64,000 nucleotides of DNA from contig JAKIUN010000010.1 of NCBI GenBank assembly GCA_021647505.1, forward strand, positions 1 to 64,000. Direction: 5' to 3'. The translations under genes and the position numbers were made by a program. This DNA is from Gammaproteobacteria bacterium (lineage in GTDB: Bacteria > Pseudomonadota > Gammaproteobacteria > SZUA-152). Shown piece after piece: positions 26,324 to 34,309 of the stretch. Position 1 is the stretch's first letter, and each line of letters opens with the position of its first letter. A model generated the notes under the pieces. The model was not told the origin of the DNA and ran no database searches. It saw only the letters and a list, made by a program, of their open reading frames with translations.

Positions 26324-27420
26324 TGAGAAAAAATGTACACCCCTTCCTGGTTCTGCTGACCGTCACGCTGCTAAGCGGCTGCGCTGGAGACGGGATCCGC
26401 AAACAGGCCATCGAACTGGCCTACCCGCCCGCCCCCGAGGAGCCTCGTTTCTATTTTGAGCGCACCATCACCTCGAGTTTCGACGTCAAGAAAACCACCG
26501 CCGTCGATTCGCTGCGGCAATTCGCGACGGGTACCATGGGTAGCGCCTCCGGACTCGGGAAGCCCTATGGTGTCGCGGTTCATCAAGGACGCATCTACGT
26601 CACGGACACGGTTAAACGCGCCATCCTCATGTTTGACGTACCGGGCAAGGACTTCAAGCTCATTGGCACGGAAGGCCCCGGCAAGCTCCGCAAGCCCATT
26701 GGCATCGACACCGCTAAAAGCGGCGATATCTATGTGGCCGATAACTCGGCAAGGCGTGCCGTTGTGTTTGACAGAGACGGCAATTTTTTACGCGCCTTTG
26801 GTGGCCAGGATCTGATGACCCGCCCCTCCGGCATCGCCGTCAGCCCGGATGAAACGCGTGCCTACGTGATCGACACCGGCGGCATCGAAACCCAGGAGCA
26901 CCACCTGCTCATCTTCGACGCCCAGACCGGCGAGCACCTGAAAACCATCGGCACCCGCGGCAGAGGCGAAGGCGACTTCAACCTTGCCCTACAGGTGACC
27001 ACCACACCGGACGGTACAGTCTACGTCACGGACAGCGGCAATTTCCGTGTTCAGGCCTTTGATCGCGATGGCAACTTCAAGCTGGCCTTTGGCAGCGTGG
27101 GCCGGAAAAGCGGACAGTTTGCCCGCCCCAAGGGCATTGCCTCTGATCCTGACGGTCACATCTATGTTGCCGATGCCGCCTTCGGCAATTTTCAGATCTT
27201 CGACAGCAAGGGCCGGCTGCTGATGTTCATCGGCGACCGCAGCCAGACTCCTGGGCCGGGCCGTTACATGCTGCCAGCCGGCATCGCCGTCGATGAAGAC
27301 GGCCGCGTCTACATTGTCGACCAATTTTTCAGAAAGGTGGATGTTTTCCGTCCCGCCGGCATCGAGAAAAATCAGGGATACTTGGGAGGAGAGCACTACG
27401 TTGAACCGAAAAAAGGCTGA
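26323..27420 (+). CDS. NHL-repeat beta-propeller lipoprotein
   Basis: The 365-residue protein begins MRKNVHPFLVLL and has a lipobox LLSGC at about residue 20, so it is membrane-anchored after lipidation. From about 70 on there are six NHL-type blades with recurring GIAxDxxGxIYVAD-like strands, for example PKGIASDPDGHIYVADA and LPAGIAVDEDGRVYIVD. NHL propellers usually bind partners rather than catalyse. The start was chosen at the ATG that overlaps the pentaheme cytochrome stop (TGATG). That coupling suggests equimolar production and a physical link to the cytochrome. Confidence 0.87.
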   Translation: MRKNVHPFLVLLTVTLLSGCAGDGIRKQAIELAYPPAPEEPRFYFERTITSSFDVKKTTAVDSLRQFATGTMGSASGLGKPYGVAVHQGRIYVTDTVKRAILMFDVPGKDFKLIGTEGPGKLRKPIGIDTAKSGDIYVADNSARRAVVFDRDGNFLRAFGGQDLMTRPSGIAVSPDETRAYVIDTGGIETQEHHLLIFDAQTGEHLKTIGTRGRGEGDFNLALQVTTTPDGTVYVTDSGNFRVQAFDRDGNFKLAFGSVGRKSGQFARPKGIASDPDGHIYVADAAFGNFQIFDSKGRLLMFIGDRSQTPGPGRYMLPAGIAVDEDGRVYIVDQFFRKVDVFRPAGIEKNQGYLGGEHYVEPKKG

Positions 27421-27595
27421 TAGACCTGCAAAACAAGAAATAGACTGAAAAACCATTGCGATCCCCCCACCACTCATTATAATGCTTAGAGATACTCTAT
27501 AACTCACGCTGATTTGCTTTATCTGTGAAGGAGATTATGGATTCAGGAAAACGAGACCAGGGAGTACGGTCTCAACTCTAGGGGGCTAGAAAACG

Positions 27596-28630
27596 ATGGA
27601 TATTACGAAGACAGTCAGGCTTATTGCCGGATTCGGTGTGCTTATCTTCACGGGCGGTGTGTTTGCTGATGGGTGGGCGCCTGACTCTCAGGCCACTGAG
27701 ATGCCAAGGGATCATGTTGCTAATGCTGGCGGCATTACAGATACCCGCCATAACCTGTCACTTAGCTACAACATACGTGGCGCTGTCGCAATGGATCCTT
27801 ACCGCAACCAGTATGGAGCAGTCTGCATCTATTGCCACACGCCCCACGGCGCCAACTCGCAGATTGAGGCTCCCCTCTGGAATCGCACTGTCAATAGAGA
27901 CGCCGCCTATCAGATCTACGACGCACCAACGACGCTGATGCGCACTGTCAGCGCACCCGGACCAACCTCACTGACCTGCCTATCCTGCCATGATGGCACA
28001 ATTGCCATCGATTCCGTGCTCAATATGCCAAGTTCGGGCAGGTCGCCGACAGGCACCCTCAGTAACAATGAAAGAGGCTCGGCTAATACCGCCTTCCTGG
28101 ATGACTGGGCAAATAACGAATTCGGCATCTTCGGTGCGCCCCAGCACTTCCAGTTGGGCGATGGAGTGGCGACTGGAATTCCTCGAAACCCTGATAAGTG
28201 CACCTTGTGCCACTTCGAAAGCGTTCCAGGCTCCGCCGTAGATGACTTCAATGTCTTCGTCATGGGCACCGACCTGCGTGACGACCACCCCGTTGGCGTG
28301 CTCTACCCCGACGCAGCTGGGGTGGACGGGGGCTTCTTCAATGCACCCACCGTCGAACTTCCGGGCAGCATGGCCTTTTTCGATACCAACGGCAACAACC
28401 GTGCCGACCCCGATGAAGTCCGCCTCTACGACAGCGGAGAGGGTTATGAGGTAGAGTGCGCCTCCTGCCATGACCCACATGGCGTACCTTCTGGCGGCAT
28501 CGGCACAAACACCCGCTTCAGCCCGAGCTTCCTGCGCGTCAACAATGGCGTTGTCGGCAGCCATGCCGGAGCCACCGGGATCGTTAGCGCCGCCCCCAGC
28601 GCTCTTTGCCTGACCTGCCATACCAAGTAA
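27596..28630 (+). CDS. Pentaheme c-type cytochrome with OmcS/OmcE-like module (second copy)
   Basis: The 344-residue protein has a signal peptide (residues 1-24, ending GGVFA) and five CXXCH sites (CIYCH, CLSCH, CTLCH, CASCH, CLTCH). It shares CIYCHTPHGA, PLWNRTV, CLSCHDGTIAID, GTDLRDDHPVG and CASCHDPHG with the undecaheme proteins, and ends in CLTCHTK much as the pentaheme at 25517 ends in CSTCHTK. It is predicted to be periplasmic or extracellular. A 176-base gap with a small hairpin (gagacc/ggtctc, 27553-27573) precedes it, and a strong terminator follows. It may be transcribed with the NHL gene or from its own promoter. Confidence 0.88.
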   Translation: MDITKTVRLIAGFGVLIFTGGVFADGWAPDSQATEMPRDHVANAGGITDTRHNLSLSYNIRGAVAMDPYRNQYGAVCIYCHTPHGANSQIEAPLWNRTVNRDAAYQIYDAPTTLMRTVSAPGPTSLTCLSCHDGTIAIDSVLNMPSSGRSPTGTLSNNERGSANTAFLDDWANNEFGIFGAPQHFQLGDGVATGIPRNPDKCTLCHFESVPGSAVDDFNVFVMGTDLRDDHPVGVLYPDAAGVDGGFFNAPTVELPGSMAFFDTNGNNRADPDEVRLYDSGEGYEVECASCHDPHGVPSGGIGTNTRFSPSFLRVNNGVVGSHAGATGIVSAAPSALCLTCHTK

Positions 28631-28649
28631 CTGCAAGTTTTTAACCGAT

Positions 28650-28686
28650 AAAAAAAGGCAGCCCTGACTGGGGCTGCCCTTTTTTT
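28650..28686 (+). terminator. Terminator after the pentaheme cytochrome
   Basis: The stem aggcagccc / gggctgcct with a single-base bulge and a short loop is preceded by an A run and followed by seven T. It lies 20 bases after the stop codon at 28630. Confidence 0.93.
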
Positions 28687-28699
28687 ATGCCTGCATCGT

Positions 28700-28880
28700 A
28701 TTTCATCGTATAGGGCGGGTTCCACCCGCCATTAACCCGCTTTGCAAAAAAACCATCCATATCTGTACCAGCCCATCCGGCTGGCAACAATCCGCTACGC
28801 ATATAGTTATGGAAGCTCGAATAAGGCCAATGCACAACTTCTTTCCCATAGTGGTACTTCAGCGGATTCCAGGGCCGTAG
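28700..28880 (-). pseudogene. RAYT transposase, C-terminal fragment with an embedded REP palindrome
   Basis: The frame reads NPLKYHYGKEVVHWPYSSFH then NYMRSGLLPAGWAG, the well-known C-terminal block of REP-associated tyrosine transposases. Only this end remains; no catalytic domain is found upstream. The trailing part encodes NGGWNPPY across a palindrome ggcgggt-tcc-acccgcc (28714-28730), a form common in REP units. The 320 bases beyond it (28893-29215) carry only the likely promoter of the next gene and nothing else I recognise. Confidence 0.7.
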
Positions 28881-28912
28881 GTTGGGGTTCATAAAAAATA
28901 TTCACCCCTACG
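28876..28912. repeat. REP-like imperfect palindrome
   Basis: The arms cgtaggttgggg and cccctacg face each other around an AT-rich loop with a ttg bulge. The left arm shares 13 bases with the site at 244-260, which also lies in RAYT-related surroundings. Confidence 0.5.
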
Positions 28913-29215
28913 CGCTGATGGAGCACGGAAACAGCCTTGATAGTATATCTGGAATTTGTCGGCCGCCACACATATAGCATAGATGGTTGAAAGCCTCTTC
29001 GGTCAGACTTGAAACCAAGCGCTTCTTTATGTCACCATTCATACAAGCCTCCGGCTGGTTTTGACGTTGGGCTTTGGGCTTCTATATTACACTTTCCATG
29101 ATGCCTACTTTCTTTATTCATCAGCTCTGTTAAGTACTTTCTTAGTGAAGATGAAACCTGATTTACGCGTACAGGTTCTTTCACTCATTTTTTATTTTCA
29201 TCACGGAGAAAAAAA

Positions 29216-30286
29216 ATGATTTGGAATATAAAAAAAGGATTACCTTCTTTTTTGTTGCCCAATAACGAACCCACCAAAAAACGAACCGTTATATTTGGTT
29301 ACATATTGGGCACGATATTGGGCTTGGCTCCGGCTCACACTGTATTCGCCATTGGGTATACGGTGACACTGCTGCCATCATTAGAGGGAGGGTATAGCGG
29401 TGTATCAGCCACTGCGATTAGTGACTCAGGATATGTATCAGGCACTTCCGGACTGACCAGTGGCGTGCGTCATGCCGTACGCTGGAAAGGCAACGTGATC
29501 ACCGACATTGACTCCTATGCGATTGCCTACGGCGTTAACAGTGCAGGCGATACTGTTGGCAGTACCATGAGCTTCGGCGGAGCATTTCTATATGATGGCA
29601 ACTTAACAAGTATTGGTAGTGGTGGTAGTGCCAAAGACATTAACGATGCAGGCCAAATAATCATTAACGGCACCAATAGTAGTGGCAATACCGCATACTT
29701 TTACGACAATGGCGTATTGACCGATCTTGGTGGACTCGGAGGACAATATAGCACTGCGGATGCCATCAACAATGCTGGACAGGTGGTGGGATATATTTAT
29801 AACTATCCTGTGAGTGGGCAAGTGGGTATACGACACCGTGCCTTCATCTGGAAAAATGGGGAAATTACGGTGTTAGAACCTATTGGCGCCAATGGCAACA
29901 ACGGATTTAGCGGTATGACTTACGCTAAGGATATCAATGACGCTGGCCAAGTTGTAGGAACAACATCCACCGACGCAGGAACCCATTACTTTCTTTGGGA
30001 TAACGGAAATATGATTGACTTGGGGATCGCTACCATTCAGGGCAACCCCATCCATATCAATAATTCAGGAATAATCGTTACTCGTAGCGTCCTATACAAC
30101 AACGGCGTGATTACCGATGCCAAGGATTTGCTGCCACCGGACATCCGCAGTGAATATTTCGGTTTTAGCATTGTTGACATCAACAATGCGGGACAGATTG
30201 TTGGTAATGGGCTGAAGTTCGATTTAACTACCTATGAAACTGAGTATAACTCTCTGGTGTTAACTCCCATCGCAGCCTGTTACTAA
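29216..30286 (+). CDS. Exported HAF-repeat protein (propeller-like), AT-rich
   Basis: The 356-residue protein starts with a long N-terminal extension and a signal-like hydrophobic segment (about 25-45, ending TVFA). Repeats of about 45 residues follow, of the form AxxINxxGQVVGxxxxxxGxxHAFLW (here split as KDINDAGQVVG, DAINNAGQVVG and DINNAGQIVG). These are HAF repeats, typical of extracellular proteins and probably forming a propeller. The function is unknown. Base composition and codon choice are markedly more AT-rich than neighbours, and RAYT debris lies just upstream, so recent acquisition is likely. An aacg-ggag-like site (cacggagaaa) precedes the ATG. Confidence 0.82.
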   Translation: MIWNIKKGLPSFLLPNNEPTKKRTVIFGYILGTILGLAPAHTVFAIGYTVTLLPSLEGGYSGVSATAISDSGYVSGTSGLTSGVRHAVRWKGNVITDIDSYAIAYGVNSAGDTVGSTMSFGGAFLYDGNLTSIGSGGSAKDINDAGQIIINGTNSSGNTAYFYDNGVLTDLGGLGGQYSTADAINNAGQVVGYIYNYPVSGQVGIRHRAFIWKNGEITVLEPIGANGNNGFSGMTYAKDINDAGQVVGTTSTDAGTHYFLWDNGNMIDLGIATIQGNPIHINNSGIIVTRSVLYNNGVITDAKDLLPPDIRSEYFGFSIVDINNAGQIVGNGLKFDLTTYETEYNSLVLTPIAACY

Positions 30287-30303
30287 CAGTCGCAAGAGAA
30301 TAA

Positions 30304-30333
30304 AGACGGGTTTGCCTGTGGGTGAACCCGTCT
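30304..30333 (+). terminator. Stem-loop after the HAF gene
   Basis: The arms agacgggtt and aacccgtct pair around a 12-base loop 17 bases after the stop. No T run follows, so it may act as an mRNA 3' stabiliser or a weak terminator. Confidence 0.55.
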
Positions 30334-30623
30334 GTCTCGCTGGTAGCCTAGAAATATCTGAAGGTTAAAGGTTGATGAGAATCCTTCTCATTCTGACTTC
30401 AGCTTATAACCGAAAACACCGTCATTCCCGGAACCCAGGGTTCGTTGACGTTTCATTTTCATCACTGTGCCTGAGAAATTGTCAATCACCAACAGCAGGC
30501 GCTTTGAGCGAGGTTAGGCGGCGTCAAATGAACGACGGGCAAGGCTACCGTGCCCTCAGCCAATAGCCCCTTGCTCTCAAATCCGAGCAAAGTGCTAGTG
30601 CAGAACCTACACTACCCCACCCA
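30334..30623. other. Intergenic stretch without recognisable gene
   Basis: About 290 bases between two converging transcripts. The small open frame at 30372-30566 has no family resemblance, no clear ribosome-binding site and an unlikely composition. I see no further structure beyond the flanking hairpins. Confidence 0.5.
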
Positions 30624-30662
30624 CAAAAAAACCCTGCCCGGAGTTATTACTGGGCAGCAGGG
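30624..30662 (-). terminator. Terminator of the regulator-propeller gene
   Basis: The stem ccctgcccg / tgggcagcaggg (imperfect) is followed on the minus strand by seven T. It lies about 30 bases past the stop of the gene at 30691. Confidence 0.85.
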
Positions 30663-30690
30663 CCTGATCTTTACCGCACGGGCGTAAACG

Positions 30691-31929
30691 TTATTTCGGA
30701 TTAAAAATCCTCGCCACACCACCAAAGCTGCCCACCCACAGACTGCCGTCACTCGCTTCCGCCAGAGAGAAGACATTATTGGCAAACAGGCCATCGGCCT
30801 GAGTCATGACGATAAATCCGCTACCGTCCGGACGAAAACGCGCCAGGCCTTTGTTGGTACCGATCCACAGCGGCCCACCGCGGCTCTTGTGCAGCATGAA
30901 GACATGATTACCGGGCAATCCATCCTTGACCGTATAGGTCTTCCAGGTCTTACCGTCAAAGCTGGACAAGCCACCACCCCAGGTACCAGCCCAGACAATC
31001 CCTTCTTCATCGACAACCATTGAAACGATATAGTTGGGGTTGAAGCCAACCTTCACGTCGCCCAAACCCTGCTCCTCCTTCTGACGAGCATGATGTTTGG
31101 AGGTCTCGGCCGGGTCATTGGCGAAGGCGATGTCGTCCTTTACGTCCTCGTACTTCGCACCCAAACCGGCCTCATGATTCCAGTTGACCCAGGTACCGTC
31201 TTTGTAGCGGGCCAGGCCACCTTCGGTCGCCAACCAGATTTCACCGTTCTTACCAACTTCAATGCCATACACCCAGTCATTGGGCAGGCCGCCATTGGTG
31301 TTGGCAACAGTGAACGTTTCCCAGCTGCCGGCGTCATCAAGATTGCCACCCTTGATGCGGTTGGCGCCAGACCAGGTCGCAATCCACAAATCGCCATTTC
31401 TGTCCTCAACAACGTCGTAGACAAACTGGTCAGCCAGGCCCGCCGGAATGTTGTAATTTTTCCAGCTGTCCGCCGCCGGATCATAGACCGAAAGACCGCC
31501 GCCATAGGTGCCAACGATGATCTTGCCGCGAACCTTGCTGACATGAAAAACACCGTTGGAGATCAGGCTACCATTCTTGACGTCGAAGAGATTGTAGTCG
31601 TTACTGTGGATATCGTAGCGAATCACGCCACCGGAAGTCCCCACCCAAACTTCATCACCATCGGACAACATGCCTTTGACGTTGCGATTGCCGACACGAA
31701 AATGGGCAAAGTCGGCCGCCTTCGCCTCTGGAGGCTCACTGGGCAGCAAATCACTCACCGTGGGCACCCCCCCCAGGGGAGCCGAAACTACAGATGCCGC
31801 CGGGGCTGTTGCCGCCACAGGCGCTTCGGCCTTTTTAGTACCTATGGTATAGGCGCCGATGACGAGCCCACCAACCGCAATAGCACCAATCGCCAGATAT
31901 TTTGAATTAATATTCACAAGCCTCTCCAA
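30691..31929 (-). CDS. Membrane-anchored regulator-propeller protein
   Basis: The 412-residue protein has one N-terminal membrane helix (about 9-28) and a Pro/Ala-rich linker. The remainder is built from two-component-regulator-type propeller blades, with the repeated pattern WVGTxGGxxxYD and GLxxNxVxxxxED (for example WIATWSGANR, WLATEGGLARY, WAGTWGGGLSSFDG). No histidine-kinase or DNA-binding domain follows, so it is a free-standing propeller, not a sensor kinase. A close relative lies at 32427, separated by an inverted-repeat element. Its placement after a cytochrome and the ccm genes suggests a role in the electron-transfer system, by inference only. Confidence 0.84.
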   Translation of the reverse strand: MERLVNINSKYLAIGAIAVGGLVIGAYTIGTKKAEAPVAATAPAASVVSAPLGGVPTVSDLLPSEPPEAKAADFAHFRVGNRNVKGMLSDGDEVWVGTSGGVIRYDIHSNDYNLFDVKNGSLISNGVFHVSKVRGKIIVGTYGGGLSVYDPAADSWKNYNIPAGLADQFVYDVVEDRNGDLWIATWSGANRIKGGNLDDAGSWETFTVANTNGGLPNDWVYGIEVGKNGEIWLATEGGLARYKDGTWVNWNHEAGLGAKYEDVKDDIAFANDPAETSKHHARQKEEQGLGDVKVGFNPNYIVSMVVDEEGIVWAGTWGGGLSSFDGKTWKTYTVKDGLPGNHVFMLHKSRGGPLWIGTNKGLARFRPDGSGFIVMTQADGLFANNVFSLAEASDGSLWVGSFGGVARIFNPK

Positions 31930-32044
31930 GTCCTTGAATCAAACATGCCGGTACTTTGCTCCCCCCGACATTTTTTTATATGCCCCCAAACAATCCTCAG
32001 CTTGAGGCGTATGTCACCACAAAATACGCAATTCTCTTTAATAT

Positions 32045-32313
32045 CTAGTGTAGTGTCCTGAACTGTATGCATATTAATACGAGACGAAAGAGGCCAGCCG
32101 GTAGGCGCGCCCTCGCAGGGGTGGCCATTCCACCTCAAGAGGGCGCAACACCCCGGATGGCTTCTTTCGTCTCGCCCGAAGGGAAGCCATTAAATACGCG
32201 ATTGCGGCGTTGCAGACCTTGGAAAGGGAGCAGCCATTCCCTGCGGTCTGCGCCTTGCACTCGCGTATTTACTGGTTTTCTTAATGTGTATACAGTTCAG
32301 GACACTACACTAG
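32045..32313. mobile_element. MITE-like element with 24-bp terminal inverted repeats and internal hairpins
   Basis: Perfect 24-base inverted repeats at 32045-32068 and 32290-32313 begin ctagtgtagtgtcctgaact. The 221 bases between encode nothing but fold extensively: gagacgaaag (32080s) with ctttcgtctc (32160s), gcgccctc with gagggcgc nested inside, and aatacgcg with cgcgtatt in the right half around gcagacc/ggtctgc. CTAG at both outer ends could be a target duplication or part of the repeat. It separates two related propeller genes. The surrounding gap 31930-32426 holds nothing else except the promoter region of the gene at 30691. Confidence 0.85.
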
Positions 32314-32426
32314 GGTAGGCACTGCCCACCATTGCTGGCGGGGTAAAATCTAACGAGTGGGCAGTAACCCGCCCCACGTCAGAAAACTAAAAATTGTCAG
32401 GATCTATTTTTTTCGTAGATAACTAC

Positions 32427-33602
32427 TTATTGCTCAGCATTCAGCGATTTACTCAACAGGGCCACACCCGAGCGGGTGCCAACCCAGACTTCACCATTAT
32501 CGGTCGGAACAATGGCGTACACGTGGTCATCCAGCAGACCATCCTGCTTGGTGAAAACCTGCCAGTCTTTTCCATCATAGGACGTCAGGCCCCCACTGGT
32601 ACCAAACCACATCACCCCATCTTCGCTACGTGCAATACTGTAAACAATATTGCCACCGAGGCCGTCCACGATCGTGAAGTTCTCCCACTTGGCGCCATCG
32701 AAACGGGCCACACCCCCGCCCCAGGTGCCTGCCCACACATTGTCCTTGGGGTCGACCAACAGGCTGAAGATATAGTTGGGATTGTAGGTCGACTGGCCCT
32801 CTGCCATGATACTGAGGTCATGCCGTGAACGGGTTCCCAGCCCGGTGTTAGTGCTGACCGGCAAATTGTTTTCATTGCTGGCGCCCAAGCCATCATCGTG
32901 TGTCCAGGTGTGCCACTGGCTGCCATCGAACATATTGACGCCACCCTCGGTACCAATCCAGACATTGTCTTTGGAATCGACGCCCAGACCATACACCCAT
33001 TCGTTGACCAGCTGGGTAAGGTAGGTGGTGAATTTCCCTGTCTTGGGGGCAAAATGACTCAGCCCCGCCCAAGTGCCGATCCAAATCTCTCCCTCGGAAT
33101 CCTCAACGAAGGAGTAAATCCAGTAATCCGCCAGTCCATGCATCGGGAAATACGTCTGCCACTCATCCTCTGCGGAAAGCCGCGAAACCCCGCCGCCATT
33201 GGTGCCAAACCAGCGATTACCCTGGCTGTCGACGAGCATGCCAAACACATATTCATTGGCCAGGCCGTGCTCGCGGGTATAGGTTCCCAGCAATGCATGG
33301 GTGGCAACATCCACTTCCATCGCGCCAACACTGGTTCCCACCCAGACGCTGCTCTTCTTTTTGTCCAGCACCAGTGAGCGCACGTACGTGTATTCACCCA
33401 CGTTAAAGGTGTCGATGACACGATAGTCTCTCTTCGCCTCCGGTACAGGTACAGTAGCTGATTCACTAGCGGGTGGCACACGGGTGGATGGTGCAACCGG
33501 CGCACTACCATCACTGGCTGGCGGGTCATCGGAACAAGCCGTCAAACCAACGCTCACCAGGGCAGCCAGGGCAGCTCCTGCGAGAAAAATACGCTGTTTC
33601 AT
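32427..33602 (-). CDS. Regulator-propeller lipoprotein
   Basis: The 391-residue lipoprotein starts at the ATG at 33602 (MKQRIFLAGAALAALVSVG) with a lipobox LTAC near residue 23 and a Ser/Pro-rich linker. It then carries about six regulator-propeller blades such as WFGTNGGGVSRLS, WIGTWAGLSHFAP, WIGTEGGVNMFDG and WAGTWGGGVARFDG. It is the paralogue of the protein at 30691; one is anchored by lipid and the other by a helix. The ATG overlaps the stop of the monoheme cytochrome gene as TGATG, which couples the two. The function is unknown; a partner role for the cytochrome is inferred. Confidence 0.85.
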   Translation of the reverse strand: MKQRIFLAGAALAALVSVGLTACSDDPPASDGSAPVAPSTRVPPASESATVPVPEAKRDYRVIDTFNVGEYTYVRSLVLDKKKSSVWVGTSVGAMEVDVATHALLGTYTREHGLANEYVFGMLVDSQGNRWFGTNGGGVSRLSAEDEWQTYFPMHGLADYWIYSFVEDSEGEIWIGTWAGLSHFAPKTGKFTTYLTQLVNEWVYGLGVDSKDNVWIGTEGGVNMFDGSQWHTWTHDDGLGASNENNLPVSTNTGLGTRSRHDLSIMAEGQSTYNPNYIFSLLVDPKDNVWAGTWGGGVARFDGAKWENFTIVDGLGGNIVYSIARSEDGVMWFGTSGGLTSYDGKDWQVFTKQDGLLDDHVYAIVPTDNGEVWVGTRSGVALLSKSLNAEQ

Positions 33603-33916
33603 CAAAATAGGGTCCTGATAAAGGCGAGCGTGTCGCGGATTTCCAACTCGGTCAACAAGCCATCATAGCCCGGCATAACACCCTGACCACGCTTGATAAA
33701 GGTTAATAATTCCTGATCCGACTTCATCACCCCTTCGCCGCGCGAAAAGGCCGGCACTGCGGCCATGGTAGGCGACCCCATCCGGCCATGACAGCCTGCG
33801 CAGTGATCAATATAAATTTGCCGGCCACGCTGGGGGTCGCCCGCTTGAGCCGCCCCAACGGTAAACAACACCACAAACAGTACAAAGATACGATAAAAGC
33901 CTACCCTGCAATCCAT
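33602..33916 (-). CDS. Small monoheme cytochrome c
   Basis: The 104-residue protein has a signal peptide (residues 1-25, ending GAAQA) and one class I cytochrome c domain. CAGCH is near residue 39 and the probable distal Met is in GQGVMPGYDG. It would shuttle electrons in the periplasm. It lies downstream of ccmI across a repeat-filled gap of nearly 400 bases, so it probably has its own promoter, and it is coupled by TGATG to a propeller lipoprotein gene. Confidence 0.9.
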   Translation of the reverse strand: MDCRVGFYRIFVLFVVLFTVGAAQAGDPQRGRQIYIDHCAGCHGRMGSPTMAAVPAFSRGEGVMKSDQELLTFIKRGQGVMPGYDGLLTELEIRDTLAFIRTLF

Positions 33917-34025
33917 ATTGCATCTCCTACTATGGTCAGATTAGTGACGATAAATTTTATGTTTGGGAACCGTGGGTCGTAACGAGGATAAAGCCATGCT
34001 AAGTCCGTTCTTATGATCGTTTGAG

Positions 34026-34158
34026 GCGAAAGCTACCGCGTCCTGCTATCGCCCCTCACCTACATCCCTGTAGGCGAAGCTACCGCGTCCTCGGCAACTG
34101 GCTCCTGCGTTGCCCTACCTCCTGCGTCCATGCAGTCGTGCTATCGCCCCTCACCTAC
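34026..34158. repeat. Short interspersed repeat cluster upstream of the monoheme cytochrome gene
   Basis: Two motifs each occur twice: ggcgaagctaccgcgtcct (34026-34045 with one extra a, and 34073-34092) and tgctatcgcccctcacctac (34045-34064 and 34139-34158). Further cctgcgt and ctgtagg words lie between. No coding potential is evident. This accounts for much of the gap 33917-34309; the remainder shows nothing else and must include the cytochrome promoter. Confidence 0.75.
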
Positions 34159-34309
34159 TTTTGATGTCTGGCGCTTTTTTCAGCGGCAACAGGACGGTCA
34201 ACATGATCGGGAACGCCCCCCCTAAGTATTCCGTCCAGGTACTCCTGACAAACGGCTTTCGGCCGTCAGCAATTTACAGCACGGAATTTACACGAAAACC
34301 CCGTCTATA

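Noticed and set aside
30372-30566. 64-residue open frame in the gap after the HAF gene
   Set aside because: No similarity, no clear ribosome-binding site and no conserved neighbours.
30691-33602. Hybrid two-component sensor proteins
   Set aside because: The propeller repeats are those named after two-component regulators, but no kinase, receiver or DNA-binding domain follows; they are stand-alone propellers.
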